Positions 1 through 7,104 of a stretch of 64,000 bases of DNA are shown piece after piece. The position numbers and the translations under genes are program-made. The notes beneath the pieces were generated by a model that saw only the letters and a program-made list of their open reading frames with translations, ran no database searches and was not told the origin of the DNA. Each line of letters begins with the position of its first letter. Position 1 is the first letter of the stretch. Where the stretch lies: NCBI RefSeq assembly GCF_002741075.1, contig NZ_CP016634.1:3812001-3876000 (forward strand), in the 5' to 3' direction. Source of the DNA: Pseudomonas putida. Lineage in GTDB: Bacteria > Pseudomonadota > Gammaproteobacteria > Pseudomonadales > Pseudomonadaceae.

Positions 1-509
1 TCCAACGCCAGCACCGTCACCACCACCTCTGCCGGCGCCGGGCTCTCGGCGGTCGCGTCAGCGACCAGCCCCGAAGCGTTGCGGGCATGCAGGATGTAAC
101 TGTTGCGCGGGCCCGCGGTGGTCAGGCCCTCGTAGACCAATTGCACCCGCTCGCGCAGGGCATCGTCGGATTCGAGCACCTGCACCAACGGCGGCACCGC
201 CTGCAGGTCCTCGGCCTGGATCACCAGGCGCTGGAGATTGACGTTGGCCGCCAGTTGGTCGAGGTCGCTCCCTTGGGCATAGGCCAGCAGCAGCGCCTTG
301 GCCGCGTCGTTGATGCGGGCGCGGTTGAGCAGCTTGCGGTAGGCCCCGACCTCCAGCAGCTTGGTCACCGGGTCGCTTTCCAGTTGGGCCGTCCAGCCAT
401 CGCCCATCTGGGTGCGGAAGGTCTCCAGGTCGGCCTGGTACAGCGCCTCGTAGTCAAGGTCTTCGAGCAACTGGGGCGCGGGCAATTTCGACAGGTCGAC
501 CTGGCTCAT
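1..509 (-). CDS. Tailocin/phage baseplate protein gpJ (P2-like), partial
   Basis: This is the N-terminal part (about 169 codons) of a P2 gpJ-type baseplate wedge protein; the C-terminus lies beyond the left window edge. The start ATG at 509 gives MSQVDLSKLPAPQ and overlaps the stop of the gpW gene as ATGA, which indicates translational coupling. Motifs typical of the family are visible: an acidic N-terminus, a GAYRKLLNRARIN segment near residue 55 and GSDLDQLAANVNLQRL near residue 80. In P2 the protein joins gpW and gpI in the baseplate periphery and connects to the tail fibres. The gene order repressor, holin, unknown, V, W, J matches the R-pyocin cluster of P. aeruginosa (PA0611-PA0618). 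It could belong to a P2-like prophage, but no capsid or integrase gene is visible and the locus beside mutS is a known tailocin site. Confidence 0.9.
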   Translation of the reverse strand, partial: MSQVDLSKLPAPQLLEDLDYEALYQADLETFRTQMGDGWTAQLESDPVTKLLEVGAYRKLLNRARINDAAKALLLAYAQGSDLDQLAANVNLQRLVIQAEDLQAVPPLVQVLESDDALRERVQLVYEGLTTAGPRNSYILHARNASGLVADATAESPAPAEVVVTVLAL

Positions 510-832
510 ACGCTCACCTCCACCAGAGCCTCATCGCCCAGGTAGCGGCCGCTGAGGGCAAGGTTGACCTGGCCGTCGAGCACCGACAGCACCCTCACCC
601 GCTCAAGCTGCAGGCGCGGTTCCCAACGCCCCAGGGCGCGGGCGACTTCGGCCTGTACGGCGCTCTTCCAGCCTTCGTTGACGGGCAGATCGACGTAGCG
701 ACGTAACTGGCTGCCGTACTCGGGGCGCATGCGCCGGCTGCCGAGCGGGGTGGAAAGGATGTCCTCGATGGACTGGCGAAGGTGGGCGATGCCGGCCAAG
801 GGTTGGCCGGTGCGGCGGTCCATGCCGATCAT
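506..832 (-). CDS. Baseplate assembly protein gpW (gp25 family)
   Basis: 108-residue protein of the GPW/gp25 family, a T4 gp25-like component of contractile-tail baseplates that starts sheath assembly. I chose the start MIGMDRRTGQPLAG at 832 because AGGAGG sits about 6 nt upstream and because the family begins this way; longer versions would run into untranslated sequence. The conserved core is visible as residues AHLRQSIEDILSTPLGSRRM, followed by YGS-LRRYVDLPVNEGW. It overlaps gpJ by 4 nt but is separated from gpV by 188 nt, which is unusual for this normally tight operon; the gap holds a REP element. Confidence 0.92.
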   Translation of the reverse strand: MIGMDRRTGQPLAGIAHLRQSIEDILSTPLGSRRMRPEYGSQLRRYVDLPVNEGWKSAVQAEVARALGRWEPRLQLERVRVLSVLDGQVNLALSGRYLGDEALVEVSV

Positions 833-1020
833 GGTGCGCCTCCTGTCGAGGGGAGCGAGATCCGTGGGTGGGATCGCATAAGAGTCTCCTGGTAGCAAAG
901 AGCCCAAGACGGCAACACCTGCGTGGGGCGCCTGTTTGCGGGTAAACCCGCGAAGCCGGCGCCAAGGAGCAGAAAAAATCCGCTTTCCAGCCCCAGCGTT
1001 ACCGATGCGGTGGGCCTTGA
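833..1020. other. 188-nt gap inside tailocin operon
   Basis: This spacer lies between the gpV stop and the gpW ribosome binding site. I see no gene in it. It holds a P. putida type REP palindrome (927-963), and the gpW Shine-Dalgarno sequence is at its end. Confidence 0.7.
927..963. repeat. REP element between gpV and gpW
   Basis: A palindromic element with outer arms GGCGCC (927-932 and 958-963) and the core GCGGGTAAACCCGC (about 938-951). The core matches the species-specific REP sequence of P. putida, and related copies appear at 19.7, 26.5, 31.3 and 56.9 kb here. REPs normally lie between operons, so one inside a co-directional phage-tail operon is uncommon. Confidence 0.85.
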
Positions 1021-1578
1021 TCAGTGCTTGTGGTTGGCGGTGTTGCCAGCGGTGTCGATGATCCGGCCGCCGCCGTTGATGTCGCCGCTGACAGTCAGCG
1101 GCCCGTTGATGGCGACCTGGCCGGTCAAGGTGATGGCCGTGGCGTCGAGTTCGATGGCACCTTCACTGATGTGCAGGGTGCTGGCACCGACCTTGATGCT
1201 GGCGTTGCCGGCAGGCAGGTGAATGTCGTAGCGCTTGGCCTGCCAGTCGTAGGCCAGCGAGCCGCCATCCTCGAACCGCCACACCTCCACATGGTCGCGG
1301 TTGTCCGGCGCACTGCCGGCATTGCCGTACAGGCCTGGCACGAAAGTGCCCTGGGCCGGCTCGCCACTGGGGCTGACCAGCACGCCCTGCTCGCCCAGGC
1401 TCGGGGCCCGCCAGTGACGCGCCTGGCCCGCGGCCAGGGCATGCCAGCGCAGCCAGGCGCTGGTCCAGGTGCCATCGGATACCCGCACACGAGCGGCGGC
1501 CAGGTCTACCGCCACCACGCGGCAAGGGATGACCAGGCTCGCCAGCATTCGGTCATGCATCGCGCTGGCGTAGCTCAT
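1021..1578 (-). CDS. Baseplate spike protein gpV (P2-like)
   Basis: 185-residue gpV-type central spike of a contractile tail. The start MSYASAMHDRMLAS at 1578 overlaps the upstream gene's TGA as ATGA. Residues about 15-90 form the OB-fold region (VIPCRVVAVDLAAARVRVSDG, then GEQGVLVSPSGEP). The C-terminal half is the repetitive beta-helix typical of the needle (ITLTGQVAINGPLTVSGDING). The protein ends in NHKH; in P2 gpV and related spikes an HxH motif at the trimer tip binds an iron ion, so the piercing apex looks intact. It acts outside the producing cell, puncturing the target's outer membrane after sheath contraction. Confidence 0.93.
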   Translation of the reverse strand: MSYASAMHDRMLASLVIPCRVVAVDLAAARVRVSDGTWTSAWLRWHALAAGQARHWRAPSLGEQGVLVSPSGEPAQGTFVPGLYGNAGSAPDNRDHVEVWRFEDGGSLAYDWQAKRYDIHLPAGNASIKVGASTLHISEGAIELDATAITLTGQVAINGPLTVSGDINGGGRIIDTAGNTANHKH

Positions 1579-2072
1579 GCAAGGTCCTCCGGGGCGATGT
1601 AGTCCGCTTCGTTGCCAGGTCCGGTATCGGGATCGGTACCGAACAGCAGAGAGCCCGGCGGCTCGTCGGGCCAGTGCCACTGGGGCTCGCCCAGCAGCAC
1701 CGGCTGCTCCCAGCGGACGATCCAGTGCCCGCCCTCGAACTGCGCCAGCACGTTGCGGCTCGCCTCGACGAAGTCCAGGCCCCACATTTGTTGGCGCAGC
1801 AGGTCCATCATTTGCGCGGCCAGCAGGCTCCCTTGCAGGCGCGCGTCGGGGTTGCCGAGGTCGGGGATGATGTCCGCCTCGAAGGTGGTGACCAGCACCG
1901 AGCGCCCATCCCGGGGCGCGGCGTCCGCGGTCATGCGCACGATGCCGTGGCGTAGCGACGGCAAGACGCTGCTGCTGCCGACATCCGAAGCGATGTCGAC
2001 TGACGCAAGTTCAGGAATCGCCTCACGAATCATTGCCGTCAGTGCCGCATGTAAAGTGGCCAGCTCGCTCAT
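1575..2072 (-). CDS. Conserved tailocin protein, PA0615-like
   Basis: 165-residue protein located between holin and gpV, the position of PA0615 in the P. aeruginosa R-pyocin cluster. Its function is not established. It starts MSELATLHAALTAMIREAIPELASVDIA and has a mixed alpha/beta look, with no signal peptide or membrane segment. A tail-associated or chaperone role is possible, since genes in this slot in contractile phages often encode tail-completion factors, but nothing in the sequence proves this. It overlaps gpV by 4 nt and lies 11 nt after the holin stop, so it is clearly in the same operon. Confidence 0.85.
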   Translation of the reverse strand: MSELATLHAALTAMIREAIPELASVDIASDVGSSSVLPSLRHGIVRMTADAAPRDGRSVLVTTFEADIIPDLGNPDARLQGSLLAAQMMDLLRQQMWGLDFVEASRNVLAQFEGGHWIVRWEQPVLLGEPQWHWPDEPPGSLLFGTDPDTGPGNEADYIAPEDLA

Positions 2073-2083
2073 TTCAACGCCTC

Positions 2084-2422
2084 CTATCGCTCGTCAGCCT
2101 GGGAAACATCACGCAACCCCAGGCGTTTGGCCGCCCAGCGCTCGTAGAGCCCGATGGCCACGTCGGCACCTGCCATGGCGGTCATGCAACCAAAGGCGCT
2201 GGCGCTCCAGATCGACATGCCGCTGGCGTACAGCAGCATCACTGTCGAGACCCCGCAGACCATGCAGGCCCCGGATCGCAACGCCAGCCGGCGCACCAGC
2301 GACCATCCACGCGCGCCTGCCTTGTCGGCACGCCACATCTCGCCGCTCAGACCGCCCAGCAATGCCAGGACGATCACCAGCCAGAGCGGTATCTCCAGCA
2401 ACGTTTGCTGCTCGTTCGTCAT
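2084..2422 (-). CDS. Tailocin holin
   Basis: 112-residue small membrane protein. The start MTNEQQTLLEIPLW at 2422 has the Shine-Dalgarno AGGAGA about 8 nt upstream. Three hydrophobic stretches are visible (about residues 12-30, 50-70 and 72-92), and the charged tail is KRLGLRDVSQADER. This fits the LydA-type/R-pyocin holin, the first gene of the tailocin structural operon, as in P. aeruginosa PA0614. Holins form inner-membrane pores that let the endolysin reach the cell wall, lysing the producer and releasing tailocin particles. No endolysin is in the window; it is expected downstream, off the left edge. Confidence 0.87.
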   Translation of the reverse strand: MTNEQQTLLEIPLWLVIVLALLGGLSGEMWRADKAGARGWSLVRRLALRSGACMVCGVSTVMLLYASGMSIWSASAFGCMTAMAGADVAIGLYERWAAKRLGLRDVSQADER

Positions 2423-2444
2423 TGTCCTGTCTCCTGTATGAATG

Positions 2445-2465
2445 CCCGCCAGTGCCACTGGCGGG
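2445..2465 (-). promoter_or_regulatory. Leader hairpin before holin RBS
   Basis: Perfect 9-bp inverted repeat (CCCGCCAGT, 3-nt loop, ACTGGCGGG) ending about 22 nt before the holin Shine-Dalgarno. It may stabilise the leader or affect holin translation; this is inference. Confidence 0.5.
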
Positions 2466-2491
2466 TCGGTTGTGTATGAACTCGGCATTCC

Positions 2492-2516
2492 AAAAAGCCC
2501 GGGCTGCCAGGCTTTT
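2492..2516 (-). terminator. Terminator-like hairpin in the tailocin leader
   Basis: On the minus strand AAAAGCC (2516-2510) pairs with GGCTTTT (2499-2493), with a 10-nt loop and a further T. It lies about 200 nt after the predicted start point and 70 nt before the holin, so it could attenuate read-through into the lysis and tail genes. The stem is short and AT-closed, so the strength is uncertain. Confidence 0.45.
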
Positions 2517-2725
2517 CAGTAATGCGTTGTCGAACCGCCGGCCACGACTGGTGACGCCTGGCGGCTGCGCTTCAAATTGGTGTCTCCGACCGCGGCCACC
2601 TGCCCGCCGGAAAACTGATCGTGGTGCTTTACGCTGCACACCCGGGCCAGTTGCCAACCCTCTGAACAGTCGAGGCCTGTTCATCGCTGCCTGTGTAACA
2701 ACCGGTGTCGACCGGCTTGAGACAC

Positions 2726-2754
2726 AGATTATGCATTGATGCATATGCAGTCAA
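2726..2754 (-). promoter_or_regulatory. Late tailocin promoter with operator in spacer
   Basis: On the minus strand the -35 TTGACT (2754-2749) is followed by a 17-bp spacer and the -10 TAATCT (2731-2726), a near-consensus sigma-70 promoter pointing at the holin. A perfect palindrome, TATGCAT-TG-ATGCATA (2730-2745), fills most of the spacer and touches the -10. A repressor bound there would block RNA polymerase. Start of transcription is predicted near 2719. The natural candidate regulator is the S24 repressor encoded just upstream. Confidence 0.75.
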
Positions 2755-2787
2755 TGCGTTTATTCATATTTCTAGCGAAGAAATTTT

Positions 2788-2812
2788 GCGCAAATGCATG
2801 AGAGCTATGCGC
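2788..2812. promoter_or_regulatory. 25-bp operator-like site, copy 1
   Basis: The sequence reads GCGCAAATGCA-N8-ATGCGC. The same pattern, with the same length and arms, recurs at 3649-3673 upstream of the repressor gene. This copy is centred about 80 bp upstream of the predicted late start point. Confidence 0.65.
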
Positions 2813-2846
2813 GACGTGGCTTGTAGGGATTTTCTGCAGACGAAAA

Positions 2847-2868
2847 AAAACCCGCCGAAGCGGGTTTT
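2847..2868 (-). terminator. Terminator of the repressor gene
   Basis: Inverted repeat AAAACCCGC, CGAA loop, GCGGGTTTT. On the minus strand it is followed by a run of T residues (eight in total from 2850 down to 2843), a strong intrinsic terminator 20 bp after the repressor stop. The T-tract on the plus strand is shorter. It isolates repressor transcription from the late tailocin promoter. Confidence 0.85.
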
Positions 2869-2886
2869 CTTGAAAAGGGAATGGCC

Positions 2887-3624
2887 TTAGCGCGCGTACA
2901 TGCCCCACCAGAACACATGGCCCAGCAGGCTGATCTGCTCTTCCTGCATCTGCTGGAAGCTGTAGTCCTCGTCAGGGTGTTCATCGCGGTTGAAGCTGCG
3001 CAGACGAATGCCGGTGGGCAGGCGGTAGACCTGTTTCACGCGCAGCTGGCCGTTGTGGTTGATGGCGTAGAGGTCGCCATCGATGATGTCGCCGATCGCG
3101 CATTTACCGGTGTTGACCCCGACCGTCGCACCATCGCGCAGCACCGGCAGCATGCTGTTGCCGCGCACCGTCACGCACTTGGCCTGGTCGAACTGCACGC
3201 CGTTGTGGCGCAGGCTGCGCTTGCCGAAGCGCAGGCGGGCCTTTTCGCTTTCTTCGATGACGAATCTTCCTGATCCTGCTGCCAATTCGACCTCTCGAAG
3301 AAAAGGAACGGAAACCTCGTCATCCTCGACAGGGGTTTCGTCGTCCCATAGGCTGATATCGCTCAGGTCCGCATGGCCATGGGCCGGCTGCGCCGCCTCG
3401 CGGGACTCGCCCAGCTCGACGCGACCGCGCAGTTGGTCGGTGCTGACGCCGAAGTACTCGGCGATCTTCGACACGTGCTTGTCGGACGGGTCGATGATCT
3501 TCTCGCTGAGGATGCGCGACAACGTGGATTGAGGAACGCCCGTGCGCCGGTGCAGCTCCGTCGGGGACAGGCCATGGCGGTCGAGCAGTGCTTTGAGTAC
3601 GGAAGCTACGTTGCGTTTTTGCAT
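2887..3624 (-). CDS. S24-family self-cleaving repressor (PrtR/CI-like)
   Basis: 245-residue LexA/CI-type repressor. The start MQKRNVASVLKALLDRHGLS at 3624 is the likely one; ATG at 3633 is an alternative. Residues about 8-65 form a helix-turn-helix (GVPQSTLSRILSEK). The C-terminal S24 peptidase domain shows the Ala-Gly cleavage site in VELAAGSG, the nucleophile Ser in GNSMLPVLRDG and the general-base Lys in LRVKQVY. Such proteins cleave themselves on contact with RecA filaments, so it should repress the tailocin until DNA damage occurs. Matching operator-like sequences occur upstream of this gene and upstream of the late promoter, which suggests autoregulation. No separate PrtN-type activator gene is present next to it. 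Confidence 0.92.
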   Translation of the reverse strand: MQKRNVASVLKALLDRHGLSPTELHRRTGVPQSTLSRILSEKIIDPSDKHVSKIAEYFGVSTDQLRGRVELGESREAAQPAHGHADLSDISLWDDETPVEDDEVSVPFLREVELAAGSGRFVIEESEKARLRFGKRSLRHNGVQFDQAKCVTVRGNSMLPVLRDGATVGVNTGKCAIGDIIDGDLYAINHNGQLRVKQVYRLPTGIRLRSFNRDEHPDEDYSFQQMQEEQISLLGHVFWWGMYAR

Positions 3625-3648
3625 ACCGTGCATGATGGATGTGCTGCA

Positions 3649-3673
3649 GCGCAAATGCAATCCATGCATGCGC
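3649..3673. promoter_or_regulatory. 25-bp operator-like site, copy 2 (repressor gene)
   Basis: GCGCAAATGCA-N8-ATGCGC, 25-50 bp upstream of the repressor start; it also contains ATGCA-N5-TGCAT (3655-3669). It matches the site at 2788-2812 at both arms and in length. Position and similarity suggest that the repressor controls its own promoter. Confidence 0.65.
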
Positions 3674-3769
3674 TTTCTGTCACCCATCACCCTCCAACGG
3701 TAATTCCCTGTACTCTCATGGGCCCTACACCGTGGGAAGACTCCCCACGATAGCGAGGTCAAAACAACA

Positions 3770-4666
3770 ATGATCGGCTTTACCTTCCGCCAGCTCGAGT
3801 ACTTCGTGGCCACCGCCGAACAGGGCAGCGTCAGTGCCGCGGCGCGGGCCAAGCACATCTCCCAACCCTCGGTGTCGCTGGCGATCTCGCAGCTTGAGGC
3901 CATTCTGGGTGAGAAACTGTTCCTGCGTCAGGCCAGCCGTGGCCTGGAACTGAGCCCGGCGGGACGGCAGTTGCTGGAGCAGGCGCGCGAGATCCTGGCC
4001 ATGGCGGCCGGCATTCGCAGCGCGGGGGATGAGCCGGAAGTGCTGCGGGGCAACCTGAGCCTGATCTGCTTTCAGGACCTGGGCCCGTGGTATGCACCGC
4101 GCCTGCTCAGTGGATTTCGTGAGCGTCACCCGGAAGTCGCCATCACCTTGTTCGAGACGGACCTTGCCGGAGTCAACCGAAGGTTGAACGAGGGCAAGGC
4201 AGAATTGGCGCTGACCTATGACGTGGGCCTGGACCCGCAGATCGAGCGGCGGGTACTGGCGCAGGTGGCGCCTTATGCCCTGCTGCCGGCGGACCATCCC
4301 TTGGCCCGTCAGGAGCAGGTGTCACTGGCCGACCTGGCCGAAGAGTGTTTGATTCTCGAAGACATCACCCGAACCCGCGAGTACTTCCTCTCGCTGTTCT
4401 GGGCCCACGACCTGCAACCACGTTCCCAGCAACTGACCCAGACCTTCGAGATGCAGCGCGGGCTGGTCGCCCATGGCTACGGCGTGGCGCTGTCCTGCAC
4501 TCGCCCGGCGGGTGATCAGAGCTACGACGGCCGGCCCTTGGCGTGCCGGCCATTACGTGAGGCGGTCAGCCCGCAGTCGGTGGTGCTGGCACAGTCCAGC
4601 GCCATGCGTCCCTCCCCTGCGGCCCAGGCATTCCTGCGCTGGGCCAGCGAGCTGTTTTCCGTCTAG
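3770..4666 (+). CDS. LysR-family transcriptional regulator
   Basis: 298-residue LysR-type regulator. The N-terminal winged helix-turn-helix is clear (FRQLEYFVATAEQGSVSAAA, then HISQPSVSLAISQLE), followed by the linker helix and the effector-binding domain. Its start is divergent from the tailocin repressor. Its stop is 1 nt from the convergent permease stop. LysR proteins usually control adjacent genes, so the permease and the dioxygenase are likely targets; the effector is unknown and may be an amino acid or amine. It could instead regulate unlinked genes. Confidence 0.9.
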   Translation: MIGFTFRQLEYFVATAEQGSVSAAARAKHISQPSVSLAISQLEAILGEKLFLRQASRGLELSPAGRQLLEQAREILAMAAGIRSAGDEPEVLRGNLSLICFQDLGPWYAPRLLSGFRERHPEVAITLFETDLAGVNRRLNEGKAELALTYDVGLDPQIERRVLAQVAPYALLPADHPLARQEQVSLADLAEECLILEDITRTREYFLSLFWAHDLQPRSQQLTQTFEMQRGLVAHGYGVALSCTRPAGDQSYDGRPLACRPLREAVSPQSVVLAQSSAMRPSPAAQAFLRWASELFSV

Positions 4667-4667
4667 C

Positions 4668-6053
4668 TCAGGCGTTGACCGGCGCCTGGCGTGGCTGGCG
4701 CGCCACCCACAGCCAGTAGCCGACCGACAGTAGCGCCAACCAGCCAAGGCCGACGTACATCGCGGTGCGAGTATCGGGGAACCAGCCCAGCACTCCGAAG
4801 ATGAACAGCATGAACACGATGGCCAGGGCCGGACCGACGGGCCACAGCGGCACCGGGAAGTCCAGCGCGGCGACTTCCTCGCGGCTCATGCCACGGCGCA
4901 TGGCCACCTGGGACAGCAGGATCATCAGCCACACCCAGACAATCGAGAAGGTCACCACGGCGGCGAGAATCAGGAACAGGTTCTCCGGCGCCAGGTAGTT
5001 CAGGACCACACCCAGCAACAGCGCGACGCCCATCACCAGCACCGTCATCCATGGCACGCCGAAACGCGACAGCCGGGAGAAGCCGACCGGCGCCTGGCCG
5101 TTCTGGGCCATGCCATACATCATGCGCCCGGCGCTGAAGATGTCGCTGTTGATGGCCGATATTGCCGCCGAAATCACGACAATGTTGAGCAGGGTTGCCG
5201 CCGAACTGATGCCCAGGCCACTGAAGATCTGCACGAACGGACTGCCTTGGCTGCCGATGTTGGTCCAGGGGTAGATGGCCATCAGCACCACCAGGGTGAG
5301 CACGTAAAACAGCAGGATACGCAGCGGCACCGAGTTGATCGCCTTGGGCAGCACGCGCTTGGGATCCTTGGCTTCGCCGGCAGTGATACCGATCATTTCG
5401 ACGCCACCGAAGGCGAACATCACCACGGTGAAGGAAGCGATCATCCCGCCGATGCCGTTGGGGAAGAACCCACCATGGCTCCACAGGTTGGACAACCCCG
5501 TCACCGTCTCGGCCCCATTACCCAGCTGGATGCCGAACAGCAGCACCGCGCCCCCGGCCGCGATCATCGCCACGATGGCGGTGACCTTGAGCAACGAGAG
5601 CCAGAACTCCATCTCGCCGAACACCTTCACGCTGCACAGGTTCAACGCACCGATGAAGCAGACGATGCCCAATACCCAGATCCAACGCGGTGTATCGGGG
5701 AACCACAAGCCCATGTACACCCCGAACGCCGTGACGTCCGCCAGGCATACCACCAACATGGAAAACGCATAGCTCCAGCCGGTCAGAAAGCCCAGGTAAC
5801 GCCCCAGGTATTGACTGGTGTACTGCCCGAAGGAGCCGGACACCGGATTGCGTACCGCCATTTCACCGAGGGCGCGCATCATCATGTAGATCGCCGCGCC
5901 ACCGATCAGGTAGGCCAGCAGCACCGACGGCCCGGCCAGCTTGATCGCCGACGCCGAGCCGTAGAACAGCCCGGTGCCGATCGCCGACCCCAATGCCATG
6001 AAGCGGATATGCCGGGTACTTAGGCCCCGTCGCAGGTTGTTGTGATCGTTCAT
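4668..6053 (-). CDS. Amino-acid permease, ProY/HutT type
   Basis: 461-residue transporter of the amino acid-polyamine-organocation (APC) superfamily, AAT family. It opens with the family signature [20 protein letters not shown] and has about 12 membrane segments. The closest relatives I recognise are proline permease ProY and histidine permease HutT, which share long stretches of this N-terminus. It works in the inner membrane as a proton-coupled uptake system, probably for a neutral or heterocyclic amino acid. It is divergent from the PhyH dioxygenase gene (237-bp gap) and convergent with the LysR gene. Substrate cannot be decided from sequence alone. Confidence 0.88.
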   Translation of the reverse strand: MNDHNNLRRGLSTRHIRFMALGSAIGTGLFYGSASAIKLAGPSVLLAYLIGGAAIYMMMRALGEMAVRNPVSGSFGQYTSQYLGRYLGFLTGWSYAFSMLVVCLADVTAFGVYMGLWFPDTPRWIWVLGIVCFIGALNLCSVKVFGEMEFWLSLLKVTAIVAMIAAGGAVLLFGIQLGNGAETVTGLSNLWSHGGFFPNGIGGMIASFTVVMFAFGGVEMIGITAGEAKDPKRVLPKAINSVPLRILLFYVLTLVVLMAIYPWTNIGSQGSPFVQIFSGLGISSAATLLNIVVISAAISAINSDIFSAGRMMYGMAQNGQAPVGFSRLSRFGVPWMTVLVMGVALLLGVVLNYLAPENLFLILAAVVTFSIVWVWLMILLSQVAMRRGMSREEVAALDFPVPLWPVGPALAIVFMLFIFGVLGWFPDTRTAMYVGLGWLALLSVGYWLWVARQPRQAPVNA

Positions 6054-6289
6054 CCCAGGGACTCCTCATTGTTCTTGTTCTTGGCCGGCAGTCACGCTGC
6101 CGTTGAAGGGTTCTCGCAAGGCCCGGAAACCGCAGGGCGCAGGGCTATTAACCGGCCAATCGCAGGGCAAGACAACAAGGTGGGGCATACAGAATAGCTA
6201 TAGTGACGAATAGGAATTCTGTGATTTACCTCGCCCTCGCTGGCCCCCGATGCTGGTGCCACTACAACAACAACGAGAGGGCTGCTCCG

Positions 6290-7090
6290 ATGAATCCCCA
6301 TATCGAAGAATTCCAGCGAGACGGCGCGGTGATCCTGCGCGGCGTGTTCAAGGACTGGATCGAACGTCTGCGCGAAGGCTTCGAGCAGAACCTGGCCGAA
6401 CCCAGTACCTTTGCCATCGAGAACGTTGGCTCCGGCGAGGGCGGACGGTTCTTCGAGGACTACTGCAACTGGCAGCGCATCCCCGCGTTCACCGACTTCG
6501 TGCTGAACTCGCCCGCCGCAGGGCTTGCCGGCGAGCTGATGGGCTCGCAGCAGGTGCAGGTGTTCCACGACCACATCCTGGTGAAGGAGCCCGGCACCGC
6601 CAAGCCCACCCCCTGGCACCAGGACCTGCCTTACTACTGCGTCCAGGGCCTGCAGACCGCCAGCTACTGGATCCCCCTGGACCCGGTCACTCGCCACAAC
6701 ACCTTGAGCGTGGTGCTCGGCTCGCACCTCTGGCCCAAGCCTGTGCGTCCCAAGCGCTGGGCCAGCAACCAGGACTTCTATGGCGCTACCGACGCCGACG
6801 GCCAGAACCTGTTCATGGACATGCCGGACGTGGAGAACGGCGAGTACCAGATCCTCTCCCCGGAAATGGAACCTGGCGATGCCATCGTCTTCGATTTCCG
6901 CACCGTGCATGGCGCCGCCGGCAACACCGGTACGAACCGACGCCGCGCCTTTTCCACGCGCTTCCTGGGAGACGACGTACGCTATGTGCAGCGCCCGGGG
7001 CGCACCTCGCCGCCCTTCCCGGGTATCAACCTGAGCGATGGCGAGCGCATGCGCGAGGACTGGTTCCCGGTGGTCTGGCAGCGCCGTTGA
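6290..7090 (+). CDS. PhyH-family Fe(II)/2-oxoglutarate dioxygenase
   Basis: 266-residue phytanoyl-CoA dioxygenase-like protein. The start MNPHIEEFQRDGAVILRG at 6290 has GAGAGG upstream and matches the typical family N-terminus. The iron-binding triad is visible: HQD in TPWHQDLPYY for the HxD pair and the distal His in FRTVHGAAGN; an Arg-rich segment after it (NRRRAFSTRF) would bind 2-oxoglutarate. The family hydroxylates very diverse small molecules. The divergent amino-acid permease and nearby LysR regulator suggest an imported amino acid or derivative as substrate. No CoA-ligase gene is adjacent, which argues against a true phytanoyl-CoA role. Confidence 0.85.
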   Translation: MNPHIEEFQRDGAVILRGVFKDWIERLREGFEQNLAEPSTFAIENVGSGEGGRFFEDYCNWQRIPAFTDFVLNSPAAGLAGELMGSQQVQVFHDHILVKEPGTAKPTPWHQDLPYYCVQGLQTASYWIPLDPVTRHNTLSVVLGSHLWPKPVRPKRWASNQDFYGATDADGQNLFMDMPDVENGEYQILSPEMEPGDAIVFDFRTVHGAAGNTGTNRRRAFSTRFLGDDVRYVQRPGRTSPPFPGINLSDGERMREDWFPVVWQRR

Positions 7091-7104
7091 TCCACTCCAG
7101 ACAT

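Larger units (their letters stand above)
2423..2886. other. Tailocin control region (no gene)
   Basis: 464 bp between the repressor stop and the holin start. Read on the minus strand it contains, in order: the repressor terminator (2847-2868), a 25-bp operator-like sequence (2788-2812), the late promoter (2754-2726) with an internal palindrome, a CCGGT/ACCGG inverted repeat just after the predicted start (2702-2715), a terminator-like hairpin (2493-2516) and a 9-bp-stem hairpin (2445-2465) before the holin ribosome binding site. I find no convincing coding sequence here. Confidence 0.75.

Noticed and set aside
603..965. 120-codon minus-strand frame overlapping gpW
   Set aside because: Out-of-frame shadow of gpW with Arg/Pro/His-rich sequence, and it runs across the REP element.
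2705..2890. 61-codon plus-strand frame in the tailocin control region
   Set aside because: It covers the late promoter, operators and the repressor terminator, and has no credible ribosome binding site; it is regulatory DNA.
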